The position numbers and the translations under genes were made by a program. 61,458 nt of DNA from an uncultured Desulfovibrio sp. Its GTDB lineage: Bacteria; Desulfobacterota; Desulfovibrionia; Desulfovibrionales; Desulfovibrionaceae. Under the pieces are notes generated by a model, which was given only the letters and a program-made list of their open reading frames with translations, made no database searches and was not told the origin of the DNA. Positions 15,751 to 24,671 of the stretch are shown one piece after another. Within the stretch, counting starts at the first letter, position 1, and every line of letters starts with the position of its first letter. The stretch lies in assembly GCA_900553065.1 (NCBI GenBank), contig USBZ01000005.1, positions 1 through 61,458 on the forward strand. Reading direction: 5' to 3'.

Positions 15751-17385
15751 TTAGTACATGCCGCCCATGCCGCCACCCATGCCGGGAGCAGCGGGAGCCG
15801 CAGGCTCGGGCTTGGGCAGTTCAGCAATGGCGCATTCGGTAGTCAGCAGGAGAGCGGCCACGGAAGAGGCATGCTGCAGAGCGAAGCGGGAAACCTGCTT
15901 GGGATCGATGATGCCGGCGGCCAGCAGATCTTCGTATTCGCCGGTAGCGGCGTTGAAGCCGAAGCCGTCCTTGCCTTCACGAACCTTTTCCACCACCACG
16001 GAGCCTTCGAAGCCGGCGTTGGCGGCAATCTGACGGAGAGGTTCTTCCACGGCGCGGCGAACAATGTTCACACCGGCCATTTCTTCTTCGGAAGCCTCGA
16101 TGTCGTCAAGAGCGGGGAGGCAGCGGATGTAGGCGGTGCCGCCGCCAGGCACGATGCCTTCGGCAACGGCGGCGCGGGTAGCGTTGAGGGCGTCCTCGAC
16201 GCGGTCCTTCTTTTCCTTCATTTCGGTTTCGGTGGCAGCACCGACCTTGATCACAGCCACGCCGCCGACCAGCTTGGCCAGACGTTCCTGCAGCTTTTCA
16301 CGATCGTAGTCGGAAGTAGCTTCGGCAATCTGGGCACGGATCTGAGCGACACGGGCCTTGATGTCGGCGGACTGACCGGCGCCGTCAACGATGGTGGTGT
16401 TGTCCTTGTCGATGTGCACACGCTTGGCGGTACCGAGGTTGGCAAGGGTGAAGTTTTCGAGCTTGACGCCCATTTCTTCGGAGGCAACGGTGCCGCCGGT
16501 GAGAATGGCGATATCCTGCAGCATGGCCTTGCGGCGATCACCGAAACCGGGAGCCTTGACGGCAGCAACCTGAAGAACGCCGCGCAGCTTGTTCACCACG
16601 AGGGTGGCCAGAGCTTCGCCTTCCACGTCTTCGGCGATGATGAGCAGAGGACGGTTCATCTTGGCCACCTGTTCGAGAACGGGCAGCATTTCCTTCATGC
16701 CGGAAATCTTCTTTTCCTGAAGCAGAATGAAGGGATTTTCAAGATCGCACACGAGCTTTTCGGCGTCGGTCACGAAATAGGGGGAGAGGTAGCCGCGGTC
16801 GAACTGCATGCCTTCCACGGTGTCCAGAGTGGTTTCGAGACCCTTGGCTTCTTCAACGGTGATGACGCCTTCCTTGCCCACCTTGCTCATGGCTTCGGCA
16901 ATGATGTTGCCGATGGTGGGATCGGAGTTGGCGGAAATGGTGCCGACCTGGGCGATTTCCTTCTGATCACGGGTGGGCTTGGCAATGTTGCCGAGCTCGG
17001 AGGTGATGGCGGCCACGGCCTTGTCGATGCCGCGCTTGATGGGCATGGGGTTGCGGCCGGCGGCCACGAGCTTCACGCCTTCACGATAGATGGCCTGGGC
17101 CAGAACGGTGGCGGTGGTGGTACCGTCGCCGGCGGCGTCGTTGGTCTTGGAGGCCACTTCGCGAACAAGCTGAGCGCCCATGTTTTCGAACTTGTCTTCC
17201 AGTTCGATTTCCTTGGCAACGGTCACGCCGTCCTTGGTGATGACGGGAGCGCCGTAGGCCTTTTCAATGAGCACGTTGCGGCCCTTGGGGCCGAGGGTGA
17301 CCTTCACGGCGTTGGCAAGCTTATCCACACCAAGGGCCAGACGTTCACGGGCCTTGGCATCGAAGAGAATCTCTTTAGCGGACAT
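15751..17385 (-). CDS. groL: Chaperonin GroEL
   Basis: The 544-residue 60-kDa chaperonin subunit. The N-terminus (KEILFDAKARERLALGVDKLA), the ATP-site motifs TLGPKGRN and DGTTTATVLAQ, and the Gly/Met-rich tail GMGGGMGGMY are all diagnostic. It forms double heptameric rings that fold proteins with GroES. It is 38 bases downstream of groES in a standard groES-groEL operon. Codon use is strongly biased, as expected for very high expression. Confidence 0.98.
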   Translation of the reverse strand: MSAKEILFDAKARERLALGVDKLANAVKVTLGPKGRNVLIEKAYGAPVITKDGVTVAKEIELEDKFENMGAQLVREVASKTNDAAGDGTTTATVLAQAIYREGVKLVAAGRNPMPIKRGIDKAVAAITSELGNIAKPTRDQKEIAQVGTISANSDPTIGNIIAEAMSKVGKEGVITVEEAKGLETTLDTVEGMQFDRGYLSPYFVTDAEKLVCDLENPFILLQEKKISGMKEMLPVLEQVAKMNRPLLIIAEDVEGEALATLVVNKLRGVLQVAAVKAPGFGDRRKAMLQDIAILTGGTVASEEMGVKLENFTLANLGTAKRVHIDKDNTTIVDGAGQSADIKARVAQIRAQIAEATSDYDREKLQERLAKLVGGVAVIKVGAATETEMKEKKDRVEDALNATRAAVAEGIVPGGGTAYIRCLPALDDIEASEEEMAGVNIVRRAVEEPLRQIAANAGFEGSVVVEKVREGKDGFGFNAATGEYEDLLAAGIIDPKQVSRFALQHASSVAALLLTTECAIAELPKPEPAAPAAPGMGGGMGGMY

Positions 17386-17423
17386 GTATGTTCTCCTGAA
17401 AAAATAGAGGAAATGTTTCGTGA

Positions 17424-17705
17424 TTAGTCGAGGATGGCGAGGATGTCTTCTTCGCGCATGATGATGTGATCGGCGCCGTTGACCTTGATTTCGGTGCCGG
17501 CATACTTGGTGAAGAGCACCACATCACCGGGCTTCACTTCCATGGCGACGCGTTCGCCCTTATCATTCAGCTTGCCGGGGCCGCAGGCAACGACTTCACC
17601 CTTGGAGGGCTTTTCCTTGGCGGCATCGGGGATGAACAGACCACCAGCGGTCTTTTCTTCGGATTCAAGGCGTTTTACGAGCACACGGTCATTCAGGGGT
17701 TTCAT
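17424..17705 (-). CDS. groS: Co-chaperonin GroES
   Basis: A 93-residue heptameric lid of the chaperonin. It starts MKPLNDRVLVKRLE; the mobile loop is EEKTAGGLFIPD and the end is the usual EEDILAILD. The start at 17705 has GGAGG upstream; the open frame extends further upstream without similarity. Followed by groEL. Confidence 0.98.
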   Translation of the reverse strand: MKPLNDRVLVKRLESEEKTAGGLFIPDAAKEKPSKGEVVACGPGKLNDKGERVAMEVKPGDVVLFTKYAGTEIKVNGADHIIMREEDILAILD

Positions 17706-18244
17706 TACCCATATCCTCCCAGAAAATTTGTTGTAAAGGAATTCGGTTTCCGACGCGCCCCGGCAGAGCCGGACAGGAAGTAGAAAAAACGTCGAAAACG
17801 GCGCCGCCGGAATATGTCTTTCCGGCGACGAACCATAAATAAGCCTGCTTTCGAAGTTGAAAAGGGGCAAAATGCATTTTTTTTCATCATTTTTATGAGA
17901 ATTTTAAATACCTCAAATAAATTCAGCAAATTATGAAATATAAATAATTTATGTTTTTCCTCTTTTCCTCTGTGTTTTCCCCGTTTTCCCGATAACTCCC
18001 TGCCATGACGCCGCCTTTTTTCCGCATTCGGCGCTGCGGTCCGGCTGATCCATTTTCCGCTCTCTTCAATATTAAAAAGGAATATTCGTTCCCTTTTTCC
18101 TGCCGCGGCAGATTCAGGCAAGAAAAAGAGGGAAACGTCGCTATCTACGCATCCGGAACGAAACTATATTTTCTTCAAGGCGGGGCACTCCGACAGTCGG
18201 ACCACCTGAGGCCCGCCGAATCAACCTTCAGCCAGGGAGCCTTC
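17706..18244. other. Divergent region between groES and the CMD-like gene
   Basis: About 540 bases without a supported gene. The middle (about 17870-17960) is very AT-rich and should hold the groESL heat-shock promoter. I found no CIRCE element (TTAGCACTC-N9-GAGTGCTAA) and no clear sigma-32 match. On the CMD side an AATATT-N7-AATATT repeat lies at 18068-18086. Confidence 0.5.
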
Positions 18245-19096
18245 ATGACCAGATCCGTTTTCCCGTCTCTTTTCCGCCGGGTTTTCGCCCTTCTCGTGCT
18301 TGCCGCAACCCCGGCCCTTTTCCCTCCTTCCGCACAAGCGGCGGAAGTTCATTCTCCTTCCGGAGCAGACATCATGACGAACAACTCCTCTCAGCAGCCG
18401 AACACGGCCCTTTCTCTCAAACAGACCGATCCCGATCTTGTCGCCATGCGCGGCAGGCTCTCTTCCGGCGACAACGCGCTCTCCCCGGAACTCCGGCATC
18501 TGGTAACGCTTGCAGTGCTTACTGCCGTGCATGCCCCGGAGGAAATCAGAGAAGCAACGGAGGCGGCCCTCGAAGAGGGTGCAAATCCCGTGAAAATCCG
18601 GGAAGCCGTATATCAGTGCGCTCCCTACGCAGGCTTTCCGCGGACGGAAGCCGCCATCCGTGCCGTAAACAGCGTCTTTTTGAAAAACGGTATGAAGCTG
18701 CCGCTGGAAGATCAGTCCACGGTTACGGAAGAAAGTCGCTTCCGTGACGGCCTGGCCGTACAGAAGGGCATTTTCGGTGATGCCATCGATGCCATGCACG
18801 CCGCAGCACCCGACAATCAGAAAACCATCATGGTCACGCATCTGTCCGCCTTCTGCTTCGGCGACATCTATACGCGCCGGGGCCTCGACCTCAAGGAACG
18901 CGAACTTCTGACCTTCGCCGTCATCAGTGCACTCGGCGGCTGCGAATCGCAGGTAAACAGTCATGTTCAGGGCAACGCAAACGTGGGCAACAGCAAAGAA
19001 GACCTCATTGCGGTACTGGAAACAGCGCTTCCGCTCATCGGCTTTCCCCGCACGCTCAACGCGCTCTCCTGCGTCAATGCCGTTCTTCCGGAATAA
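18245..19096 (+). CDS. Exported protein with two carboxymuconolactone decarboxylase (CMD)-like domains
   Basis: A 283-residue protein with a signal peptide (basic MTRSVFPSLFRR, hydrophobic core, cleavage near AQA-AE at residue 31). Two CMD-type repeats follow, about residues 75-150 (with QCAPYAGFPRTEAAI) and 190-275 (with LPLIGFPRTLNAL). The AhpD CxxC redox motif is absent, so peroxidase activity of that type is not supported. The second repeat has CESQVNSH. The role is probably periplasmic and unknown. The ATG at 18245 is the start that gives the signal peptide; an open extension upstream to 18005 lacks this. Confidence 0.85.
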   Translation: MTRSVFPSLFRRVFALLVLAATPALFPPSAQAAEVHSPSGADIMTNNSSQQPNTALSLKQTDPDLVAMRGRLSSGDNALSPELRHLVTLAVLTAVHAPEEIREATEAALEEGANPVKIREAVYQCAPYAGFPRTEAAIRAVNSVFLKNGMKLPLEDQSTVTEESRFRDGLAVQKGIFGDAIDAMHAAAPDNQKTIMVTHLSAFCFGDIYTRRGLDLKERELLTFAVISALGGCESQVNSHVQGNANVGNSKEDLIAVLETALPLIGFPRTLNALSCVNAVLPE

Positions 19097-19362
19097 CCCG
19101 CTTTCCGCGGCATGATGCGCTCCGGCCCTTCCCTTTATCTTTGCAGGGAAAGGGCCGGAACCCTTGACAGATCAGGCGCTTCCCTCTTTAATGGGCATAA
19201 GGACCCGAAGACCGTAACGGCTGGTCCGTCCAGCCCGAATGAGGGATCAGACAGAGCCTCTTGGAAAGCCTCCTTCTTCCGAAGCTGCGCTGCGCGGTCC
19301 TTCCGGAAGCGTTCCCGCAGGAGCGCTTCCCCACAGAGAACCTTCCACTCCGGAGGAACATC

Positions 19363-19815
19363 ATGAAGACTGCCGCCGATATCATGACTACGAATCCCGT
19401 CACCGTTACGCGCGAAACCACACTGCGCGACGCGGCCCGCCTGCTGCTTGACGGGCACTTCAACGGGCTTCCCGTCGTAGAAAACGACAGACTCATCGGC
19501 ATACTCACGCAGTCCGATCTCATCTCGCTGGACAAAAAGCTGGAAACGCCCGGCTACTTTCTGCTGCTCGGCGGAGCCATTCCCATGCAGATGCCGGGCA
19601 AGTTCTCCCGTGAACTGCGTCGCATGGCCGCCAGCACCGTTGGCGAAGTGATGAGCACCGATCCGCATGCCATCACGCCCGAAACCACGGTGGACGAGAT
19701 CGCCACGCTCATGGTGGAACAGCGCTACTACACGCTGCCCGTCCAGAAGGACGGACGTCTTGTCGGCGTCGTGGGCATGGAAGATCTGCTCAAGCGCCTC
19801 GCCGCCGAAGAATGA
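19363..19815 (+). CDS. CBS-domain protein
   Basis: A 150-residue protein made almost only of two CBS motifs: MTTNPVTVTRETTLRDAARLLLDG...GILTQSDL (residues 7-60) and MSTDPHAITPETTVDEIATLM...GVVGMEDLLKRL (residues 97-148). A Bateman module of this kind binds adenine nucleotides. What it controls is unknown. GGAGG precedes the ATG. Its stop overlaps the start of the next gene (ATGA). Confidence 0.92.
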   Translation: MKTAADIMTTNPVTVTRETTLRDAARLLLDGHFNGLPVVENDRLIGILTQSDLISLDKKLETPGYFLLLGGAIPMQMPGKFSRELRRMAASTVGEVMSTDPHAITPETTVDEIATLMVEQRYYTLPVQKDGRLVGVVGMEDLLKRLAAEE

Positions 19816-20606
19816 TCGTTCTGGCCCGCTTTTTCTCCGTTCTCGGACTGACCCTTGCAGCCATCCCCCTCGCGGGATGGCTTCTTCTCGTCTGTGCCGA
19901 CTTCCTTACCCTGACCAGCTGCCTCTCTCCGCAGGCGGGCTGGACAGCGTTTGCCCTCATCTGTTCGCTTTCGATAGTCCTGCCCGCAGCGCTGCACGTC
20001 TGGCCCGATCACACCCGCCCTCTGCCGGACATTCTGCAGGAAACGGCACGCTCCGTGCTCTTTTCCTTTTCCCTCTTTGCCCTGTTCTTTCTACTTTTCG
20101 GCCGTCCGATTCTTGACTGGCTCCATTTGCCGAAGATCATGCTGCCGACGGCGGCGCTGGCCCTTGCTCCGCTTTTTTCCTGCCCGCTGCTCTACGTTTC
20201 CTACAAGATAACGTCGATTCTTCTGCCCCGGCCCGGCCCCGACGGTCCCGCGCCCCGGCCCGTGCGCCTGTTCGGCATACTGTCGCTCGCCCTTGTCATC
20301 ATTCTCTTTCTGCTGCCCTTCCTTCATCCCGGAGTCGGTGGAGCTCCCGTGCTTTATACAAGCGGACTCAACATGCTCTGCGAGTCCTGGCGCTTTTTTG
20401 CGCTCCGCTACGTCATCGTCGCCTGCGGCAACGCCGGTTTCGTTCCCGCATGGGGAGGCTGCTGCCTTGTCTCCGTGCTCGAAATGATCCGTGCCATGCC
20501 CGGCGCAGCTGGGGCCGATCTTTTCATCATGGCCGCACTTTTCGTGCTCATGCTCGCAGGCTCCGTCTGCCTGCTTCTGCCTTCAAGCCGCAGGTGGCTA
20601 TGTTGA
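19812..20606 (+). CDS. Integral membrane protein of unknown function
   Basis: A 264-residue protein with about seven hydrophobic segments (near residues 7-30, 43-62, 82-102, 108-130, 150-170, 190-215 and 235-255). I recognise no family. The start overlaps the CBS-protein stop by four bases, so the two are coupled and the CBS protein may regulate this membrane protein. The end overlaps the putative start of the metallopeptidase gene. Confidence 0.75.
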   Translation: MIVLARFFSVLGLTLAAIPLAGWLLLVCADFLTLTSCLSPQAGWTAFALICSLSIVLPAALHVWPDHTRPLPDILQETARSVLFSFSLFALFFLLFGRPILDWLHLPKIMLPTAALALAPLFSCPLLYVSYKITSILLPRPGPDGPAPRPVRLFGILSLALVIILFLLPFLHPGVGGAPVLYTSGLNMLCESWRFFALRYVIVACGNAGFVPAWGGCCLVSVLEMIRAMPGAAGADLFIMAALFVLMLAGSVCLLLPSSRRWLC

Positions 20607-21379
20607 CGCAATGGAGAAAATCCCGGCCGAAAAAGAATGCCCGTGCGATCAGAGAAGAAACCACGATGCAGCTTCCCGGCACGGATATCGCCTTTCTTTT
20701 TCAGAGGGACGGCTGCCGCACCCTGCGCATGGCCATCAGGGCAGACGGCTCGATTCTCGTAAAGGCTCCCGCCGGGCTCTCCACGGAGAAAGTATTCTCC
20801 TTCATGCTCGCAAAACTTGAGTGGATACGCAGCAGAAGAGACTTCTTTGTTTCCCACAAGGGCGAGGCTCCCATTTTTAAGGAAGGAGAGACCGTCTTTT
20901 TTCTCGGACGCCCCTTTCTTCTCTGCCCTGTTCCCCGTACCCGCGGAGCCCGTGCCGCGCTGACGGGCCGAACTCTGACCCTGCCCTGTCCGGGCACGAT
21001 TCCTTCCGACGAGGCCGTGGAGCGGGCATTCCGCCGCTGGCGCAGGGAAACGGCGCTGCTGATACTCGGCCGACGCCTTGCCCGCATGGAACGCAGGGCG
21101 CAGATCGTGTTCAAAGACAACACCTCCGTGCGGGATTTTTCCGTGCGCTCCCTCAAGAGGCGCTGGGGCAGCTGTTCGGTGCGCGGCGACATCACTCTGG
21201 CCGAGCAGCTCATCGCCATGCCTCTTCCGCTCATCGACTATGTGCTCTGCCACGAACTGTGTCACCTCAGAATCATGAACCACGGCCCCTCCTTTCATGC
21301 CCTGCTGCGCCTGCTGCTTCCCGACGCGGGGGAGAGAGAAAAACGCATCCGCATCTGGAGTCTGGAACATCCCCGCTGA
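20600..21379 (+). CDS. YgjP-like metallopeptidase (M48 / DUF45 family)
   Basis: A 259-residue protein whose C-terminal half has the zinc motif HELCHLRIMNHGPSFH (HExxH with a third His), preceded by SLKRRWGSCS, a signature of the YgjP/DUF45 family. It is cytosolic, with no signal peptide. Its natural substrate is not known. The start is uncertain: ATG 20600 overlaps the previous stop, while ATG 20666 gives 237 residues and begins directly at the conserved domain. The gene is probably coupled to the membrane-protein gene. Confidence 0.85.
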   Translation: MLTQWRKSRPKKNARAIREETTMQLPGTDIAFLFQRDGCRTLRMAIRADGSILVKAPAGLSTEKVFSFMLAKLEWIRSRRDFFVSHKGEAPIFKEGETVFFLGRPFLLCPVPRTRGARAALTGRTLTLPCPGTIPSDEAVERAFRRWRRETALLILGRRLARMERRAQIVFKDNTSVRDFSVRSLKRRWGSCSVRGDITLAEQLIAMPLPLIDYVLCHELCHLRIMNHGPSFHALLRLLLPDAGEREKRIRIWSLEHPR

Positions 21380-21618
21380 GCACAGGAGCGGATTCTCATC
21401 ACTCGCCCCGGTCGTCAGGTGCGTCCCCTGAGCTTTCCGGCTGAGATTCCCAATCTCTGGAAAACCGCCTTCCCTGATGCAGCACGCCCCGCCCAAACCA
21501 TGAAAAAACGCGCCGCGGCCCTTTCCGGCCGGGTCTCCCATATTAACAAGCTCCGCCTTTTGGCGTATCCTGTCCTGCAGCACATTCTGTCACCTCTGCC
21601 TCTTTCTGGAGATGTATC

Positions 21619-23271
21619 ATGGCTCTCGACCCTCAGGCGGGCAAGCTTCCCCGCCCCGATCAGCTTACCGACATTCCCGCGCTCATATCTTCCTACTACA
21701 CCGCCGAACCTTCCCCGGACATTCCTGAACAGGCCGTCAGCTTCGGCACCTCCGGCCATCGCGGATCGTCCCTGAACACCAGCTTCAACGAAGCCCATAT
21801 TCTCGCCGTTACGCAGGCCGTCTGCGACGTGCGCAAGGCCGAAGGCATTACCGGCCCTCTCTTCCTCGGCAAGGATCCGCACGCGCTTTCCGAACCGGCC
21901 TGGCGCACCGCGCTTGAAGTGCTCGCCGCCAACGGCGTGGTGACCATGGTGCAGACCGGCCACGGCTACACCCCCACTCCCGCCATCTCCCACGCCATTC
22001 TCAGCTGGAACCGTCAGTCCACGGCCACGGCGGACGGCATCGTCATCACGCCGTCCCACAACCCGCCTCAGGACGGCGGATTCAAGTACAATCCTCCCCA
22101 CGGCGGCCCGGCCGACACCACGCTCACCGCGCGTATCCAGGATCGCGCCAATCAGCTTCTGGAAGACGGCAACAGAGACGTGAAGCGCATCAGCCTGTAC
22201 AAGGCTCTGCGTTCCGGCCTCGTGCAGGATCATGACTATGTTTCGTGCTATGTAAGCGATCTGTGCAACGTCATCGACTTTGCCGCCATCGCCGCCTCCG
22301 GACTCAAGCTCGGCGTGAATCCGCTCGGCGGCGCCAGCCTCGCCTACTGGGAACCCATCGCGGAAAAGTACGGACTCAGCATAGAAAACACCAACAATCA
22401 GTATGATCCCACCTTCCGCTTCATGCCTCTCGATCATGACGGCAAGATCCGCATGGACTGCTCCTCGCCGTATGCCATGGCTGAGCTGCTCAAGCTGAAG
22501 GACCGCTTCGACATCGCCTTCGCCTGCGATCCCGACTCCGACAGACACGGCATCGTCACGCCCGAAGGCCTCATGAACCCCAACCACTATCTTTCCGTCG
22601 TCGTGGACTTCCTCATCCGCGACAGTAAGGACGGCTTCCGCAAGGCCTGGCGTCCCGATGCCGTCATCGGCAAAACCGTGGTCACGAGCTCCATGCTCAA
22701 TCGCGTGGCCGAATCCTACGGCCGCACGGTCATGGAAGTTCCGGTGGGCTTCAAGTGGTTCGTTCCGGGACTGCATTCCGGCACCTGCTGCCTGGGCTGC
22801 GAAGAAAGCGCCGGCGCATCCTTCCTGCGGGCCGACCGCCTGCCTTGGAGCACCGACAAGGACGGACTCATTCTCTGCCTGCTCGCCGCGGAAATCACCG
22901 CCAAGACCGGCAAGAATCCCGCCGTGCTCTATCATGAGCTGGAAGAAAAGTTCGGCGCGCCCGTGTATCGCCGTATCGACTCGCCCATGACGCCGGAAAT
23001 GAAGGCCGCCTTCAAGACCATTTCGCCCGATGACGTGACCATGAAGGAACTTGCCGGATCTCCCGTCACCGCCGTGCTCACCAGGGCTCCGGGCAACAAC
23101 GCGCCCTTCGGCGGCCTGAAGATCGTGACCGACGACGGCTGGTTCGCCGTGCGTCCCTCGGGCACCGAACCCATCTACAAGCTGTACATGGAAGACTTCA
23201 AGGGTGAGGAACACTTCCTGAAGATGCAGGAAGAGGCTCAGAGCTTCCTGGCCGGTCTGGCCAAGGCCTGA
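21619..23271 (+). CDS. pgm: Phosphoglucomutase
   Basis: A 550-residue alpha-D-phosphohexomutase of the bacterial Pgm type, interconverting glucose 1- and 6-phosphate. The active-site phosphoserine loop TPSHNP is near residue 146. The metal loop DPDSDRH is near 304-310, the sugar loop GCEESAGAS near 393, and the phosphate loop RPSGTEP near 511. It supplies glucose 1-phosphate for glycogen, LPS and capsule. The ATG follows a TCTGGAGA-type ribosome site. It is monocistronic, with its own terminator. Confidence 0.96.
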   Translation: MALDPQAGKLPRPDQLTDIPALISSYYTAEPSPDIPEQAVSFGTSGHRGSSLNTSFNEAHILAVTQAVCDVRKAEGITGPLFLGKDPHALSEPAWRTALEVLAANGVVTMVQTGHGYTPTPAISHAILSWNRQSTATADGIVITPSHNPPQDGGFKYNPPHGGPADTTLTARIQDRANQLLEDGNRDVKRISLYKALRSGLVQDHDYVSCYVSDLCNVIDFAAIAASGLKLGVNPLGGASLAYWEPIAEKYGLSIENTNNQYDPTFRFMPLDHDGKIRMDCSSPYAMAELLKLKDRFDIAFACDPDSDRHGIVTPEGLMNPNHYLSVVVDFLIRDSKDGFRKAWRPDAVIGKTVVTSSMLNRVAESYGRTVMEVPVGFKWFVPGLHSGTCCLGCEESAGASFLRADRLPWSTDKDGLILCLLAAEITAKTGKNPAVLYHELEEKFGAPVYRRIDSPMTPEMKAAFKTISPDDVTMKELAGSPVTAVLTRAPGNNAPFGGLKIVTDDGWFAVRPSGTEPIYKLYMEDFKGEEHFLKMQEEAQSFLAGLAKA

Positions 23272-23293
23272 TCGTTATTTTCCCCGTAAGATG

Positions 23294-23319
23294 AAGCGCG
23301 GCTCCGGCCGCGCTTTTTT
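23294..23319 (+). terminator. pgm terminator
   Basis: A 9-bp GC-rich stem (23294-23302 with 23307-23315), a TCCG loop and a run of six T. Confidence 0.9.
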
Positions 23320-24142
23320 ATTGCCTTACACCTGTGTTCGATGTTCATGCGCGTCATTCTCCCCGCCGCCGTCATCACGTCCGTGCCGGTTCGTTTCCGC
23401 GCTTTGTCGACGCCATAAGACAACGTTCTGAAGCTGGTCTCATAGCCATGCCCCCCTGAACGAAACGTTTTCAACAAAAATTTTCCGGCAAAGCTTCTCT
23501 CGCCAGTCACATCCGGAACCGCTTCTCCAGACTGAAGTATCGAAATTCTGCGACGAGAATTCCAGAACGTCGTCACTGAATCAAAACCCTTCAGTTTTTC
23601 GGCATAAATTTTTTCACTTTTTCGTAAAGAACGCCCCATTAAAAAAGGCCCGACGGTCGGAAAAACCGACGTTGAATCTGTCGTTTTTCATAGCTGAATT
23701 AACCTGTCATACCTTTCATTGACTTGTCATATCACATAGTATCTACACAGCTCTTCCGTATATTATTTTTAAGTACAATACTGTTGCATACGACATACTG
23801 ACTACAATTTTCCATTTTTAGCAGAATTCCTTCGGTAAACATTATTTTTACCAATGTATTTTCAACGCAATTATAGTTATAAACTTATGGTTATTATGAT
23901 TAATTTATTTTTTCACAAATTATTTTTTTCTTGTGTCCCCATATTTTACCATATAATGTAGACGCCACGCACCGCCTCTCATGCAGAGAGGCCTGCAGGC
24001 CCGGAGTCAGACGGCAAAAAGACGCCCGCGCGCGTTCCTTTTCGCCGACAAAAAAGCATGGCGGCCCAGCGAGAAGCACCCCTTTTCGCCCGCCGCTCAG
24101 ACCGCATGAACGGCCATGCCGTTCAGAATCCAGGAGTAAGGA
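23320..24142. other. Long AT-rich region without a supported gene
   Basis: More than 800 bases separate pgm from the next + strand gene. The first 320 bases have an open frame on the - strand with no recognisable domain. Positions 23640-23960 are very AT-rich, with repeated TGTCATA-like words near 23705 and 23725. A TATAAT box at 23952-23957 is listed separately. It may include a long leader or a lost gene. Confidence 0.5.
23929..23957 (+). promoter_or_regulatory. Likely promoter of the 24143-cstA unit
   Basis: A perfect TATAAT -10 (23952-23957) with a weak TCTTGT -35 (23929-23934) and a 17-base spacer. The leader to the first gene is about 180 bases. Confidence 0.55.
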
Positions 24143-24661
24143 ATGCCCGTCAGCAGAACAAGCATGCTTGCCAAGCTCAGCGACGCCTACGCCGTCTATT
24201 TCGACGTCATGCCCGTTGAGGAAGGCACGCCGCATCTTGCCGCCGGATATGCCTTTCACTCCGCGGACGAATGCTTCGTACTGTCGAAAAAAGTCAAACT
24301 CTGGCGCGCTGAAATCAACGAATTCGTGTATGTGTTCTCCGTTCCCGAACTGAGTGCGGATATCTTCGAGCTGTGCCGGGGGAAAGCTCTCGAGCTTGGC
24401 ATGAGTCTCATCCGCCCTCACATCGAGCACCGATCGTCCTTCATCACCGCCCTCTTCATCTGCGACAGCGTGACGGAAGAAGCGGCCGAGGCCGTGCGAA
24501 AGGCACGGCATCACAAGGACTTTCTGTTCTCCCTCCACGGCTGGACCGACCTTCGCGTCGCAGTGCTGGATCTCTCCTCCGGGACCGTCACGGTCAATGC
24601 GGCGGGGCGGGACCTCGCGGACTTCATACGCGGAAATCTGGCAAAGTGCCAACTCATCTGA
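24143..24661 (+). CDS. Unknown protein encoded just before cstA
   Basis: A 172-residue soluble protein with no signal peptide or membrane segment. I do not recognise the family. It has regularly spaced hydrophobic strands and conserved-looking FVLSKKVKLWRAEINEFVYVFSVPEL and FLFSLHGWTDLRVAVLDL. AGGAG lies 8 bases before the ATG. It ends 10 bases before cstA, so it is probably co-transcribed and might control or modify the transporter; that is inference from position only. Confidence 0.8.
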   Translation: MPVSRTSMLAKLSDAYAVYFDVMPVEEGTPHLAAGYAFHSADECFVLSKKVKLWRAEINEFVYVFSVPELSADIFELCRGKALELGMSLIRPHIEHRSSFITALFICDSVTEEAAEAVRKARHHKDFLFSLHGWTDLRVAVLDLSSGTVTVNAAGRDLADFIRGNLAKCQLI

Positions 24662-24671
24662 GGAGGATTGA

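Noticed and set aside
15631..17427. A 598-codon open frame on the + strand opposite groEL
   Set aside because: It is the antisense of a highly expressed chaperonin gene and is Gly/His-rich without a domain.
23238..23639. A 133-codon - strand open frame after pgm, considered as a transposase remnant
   Set aside because: It runs through the pgm terminator, has no recognisable motif and no ribosome site.
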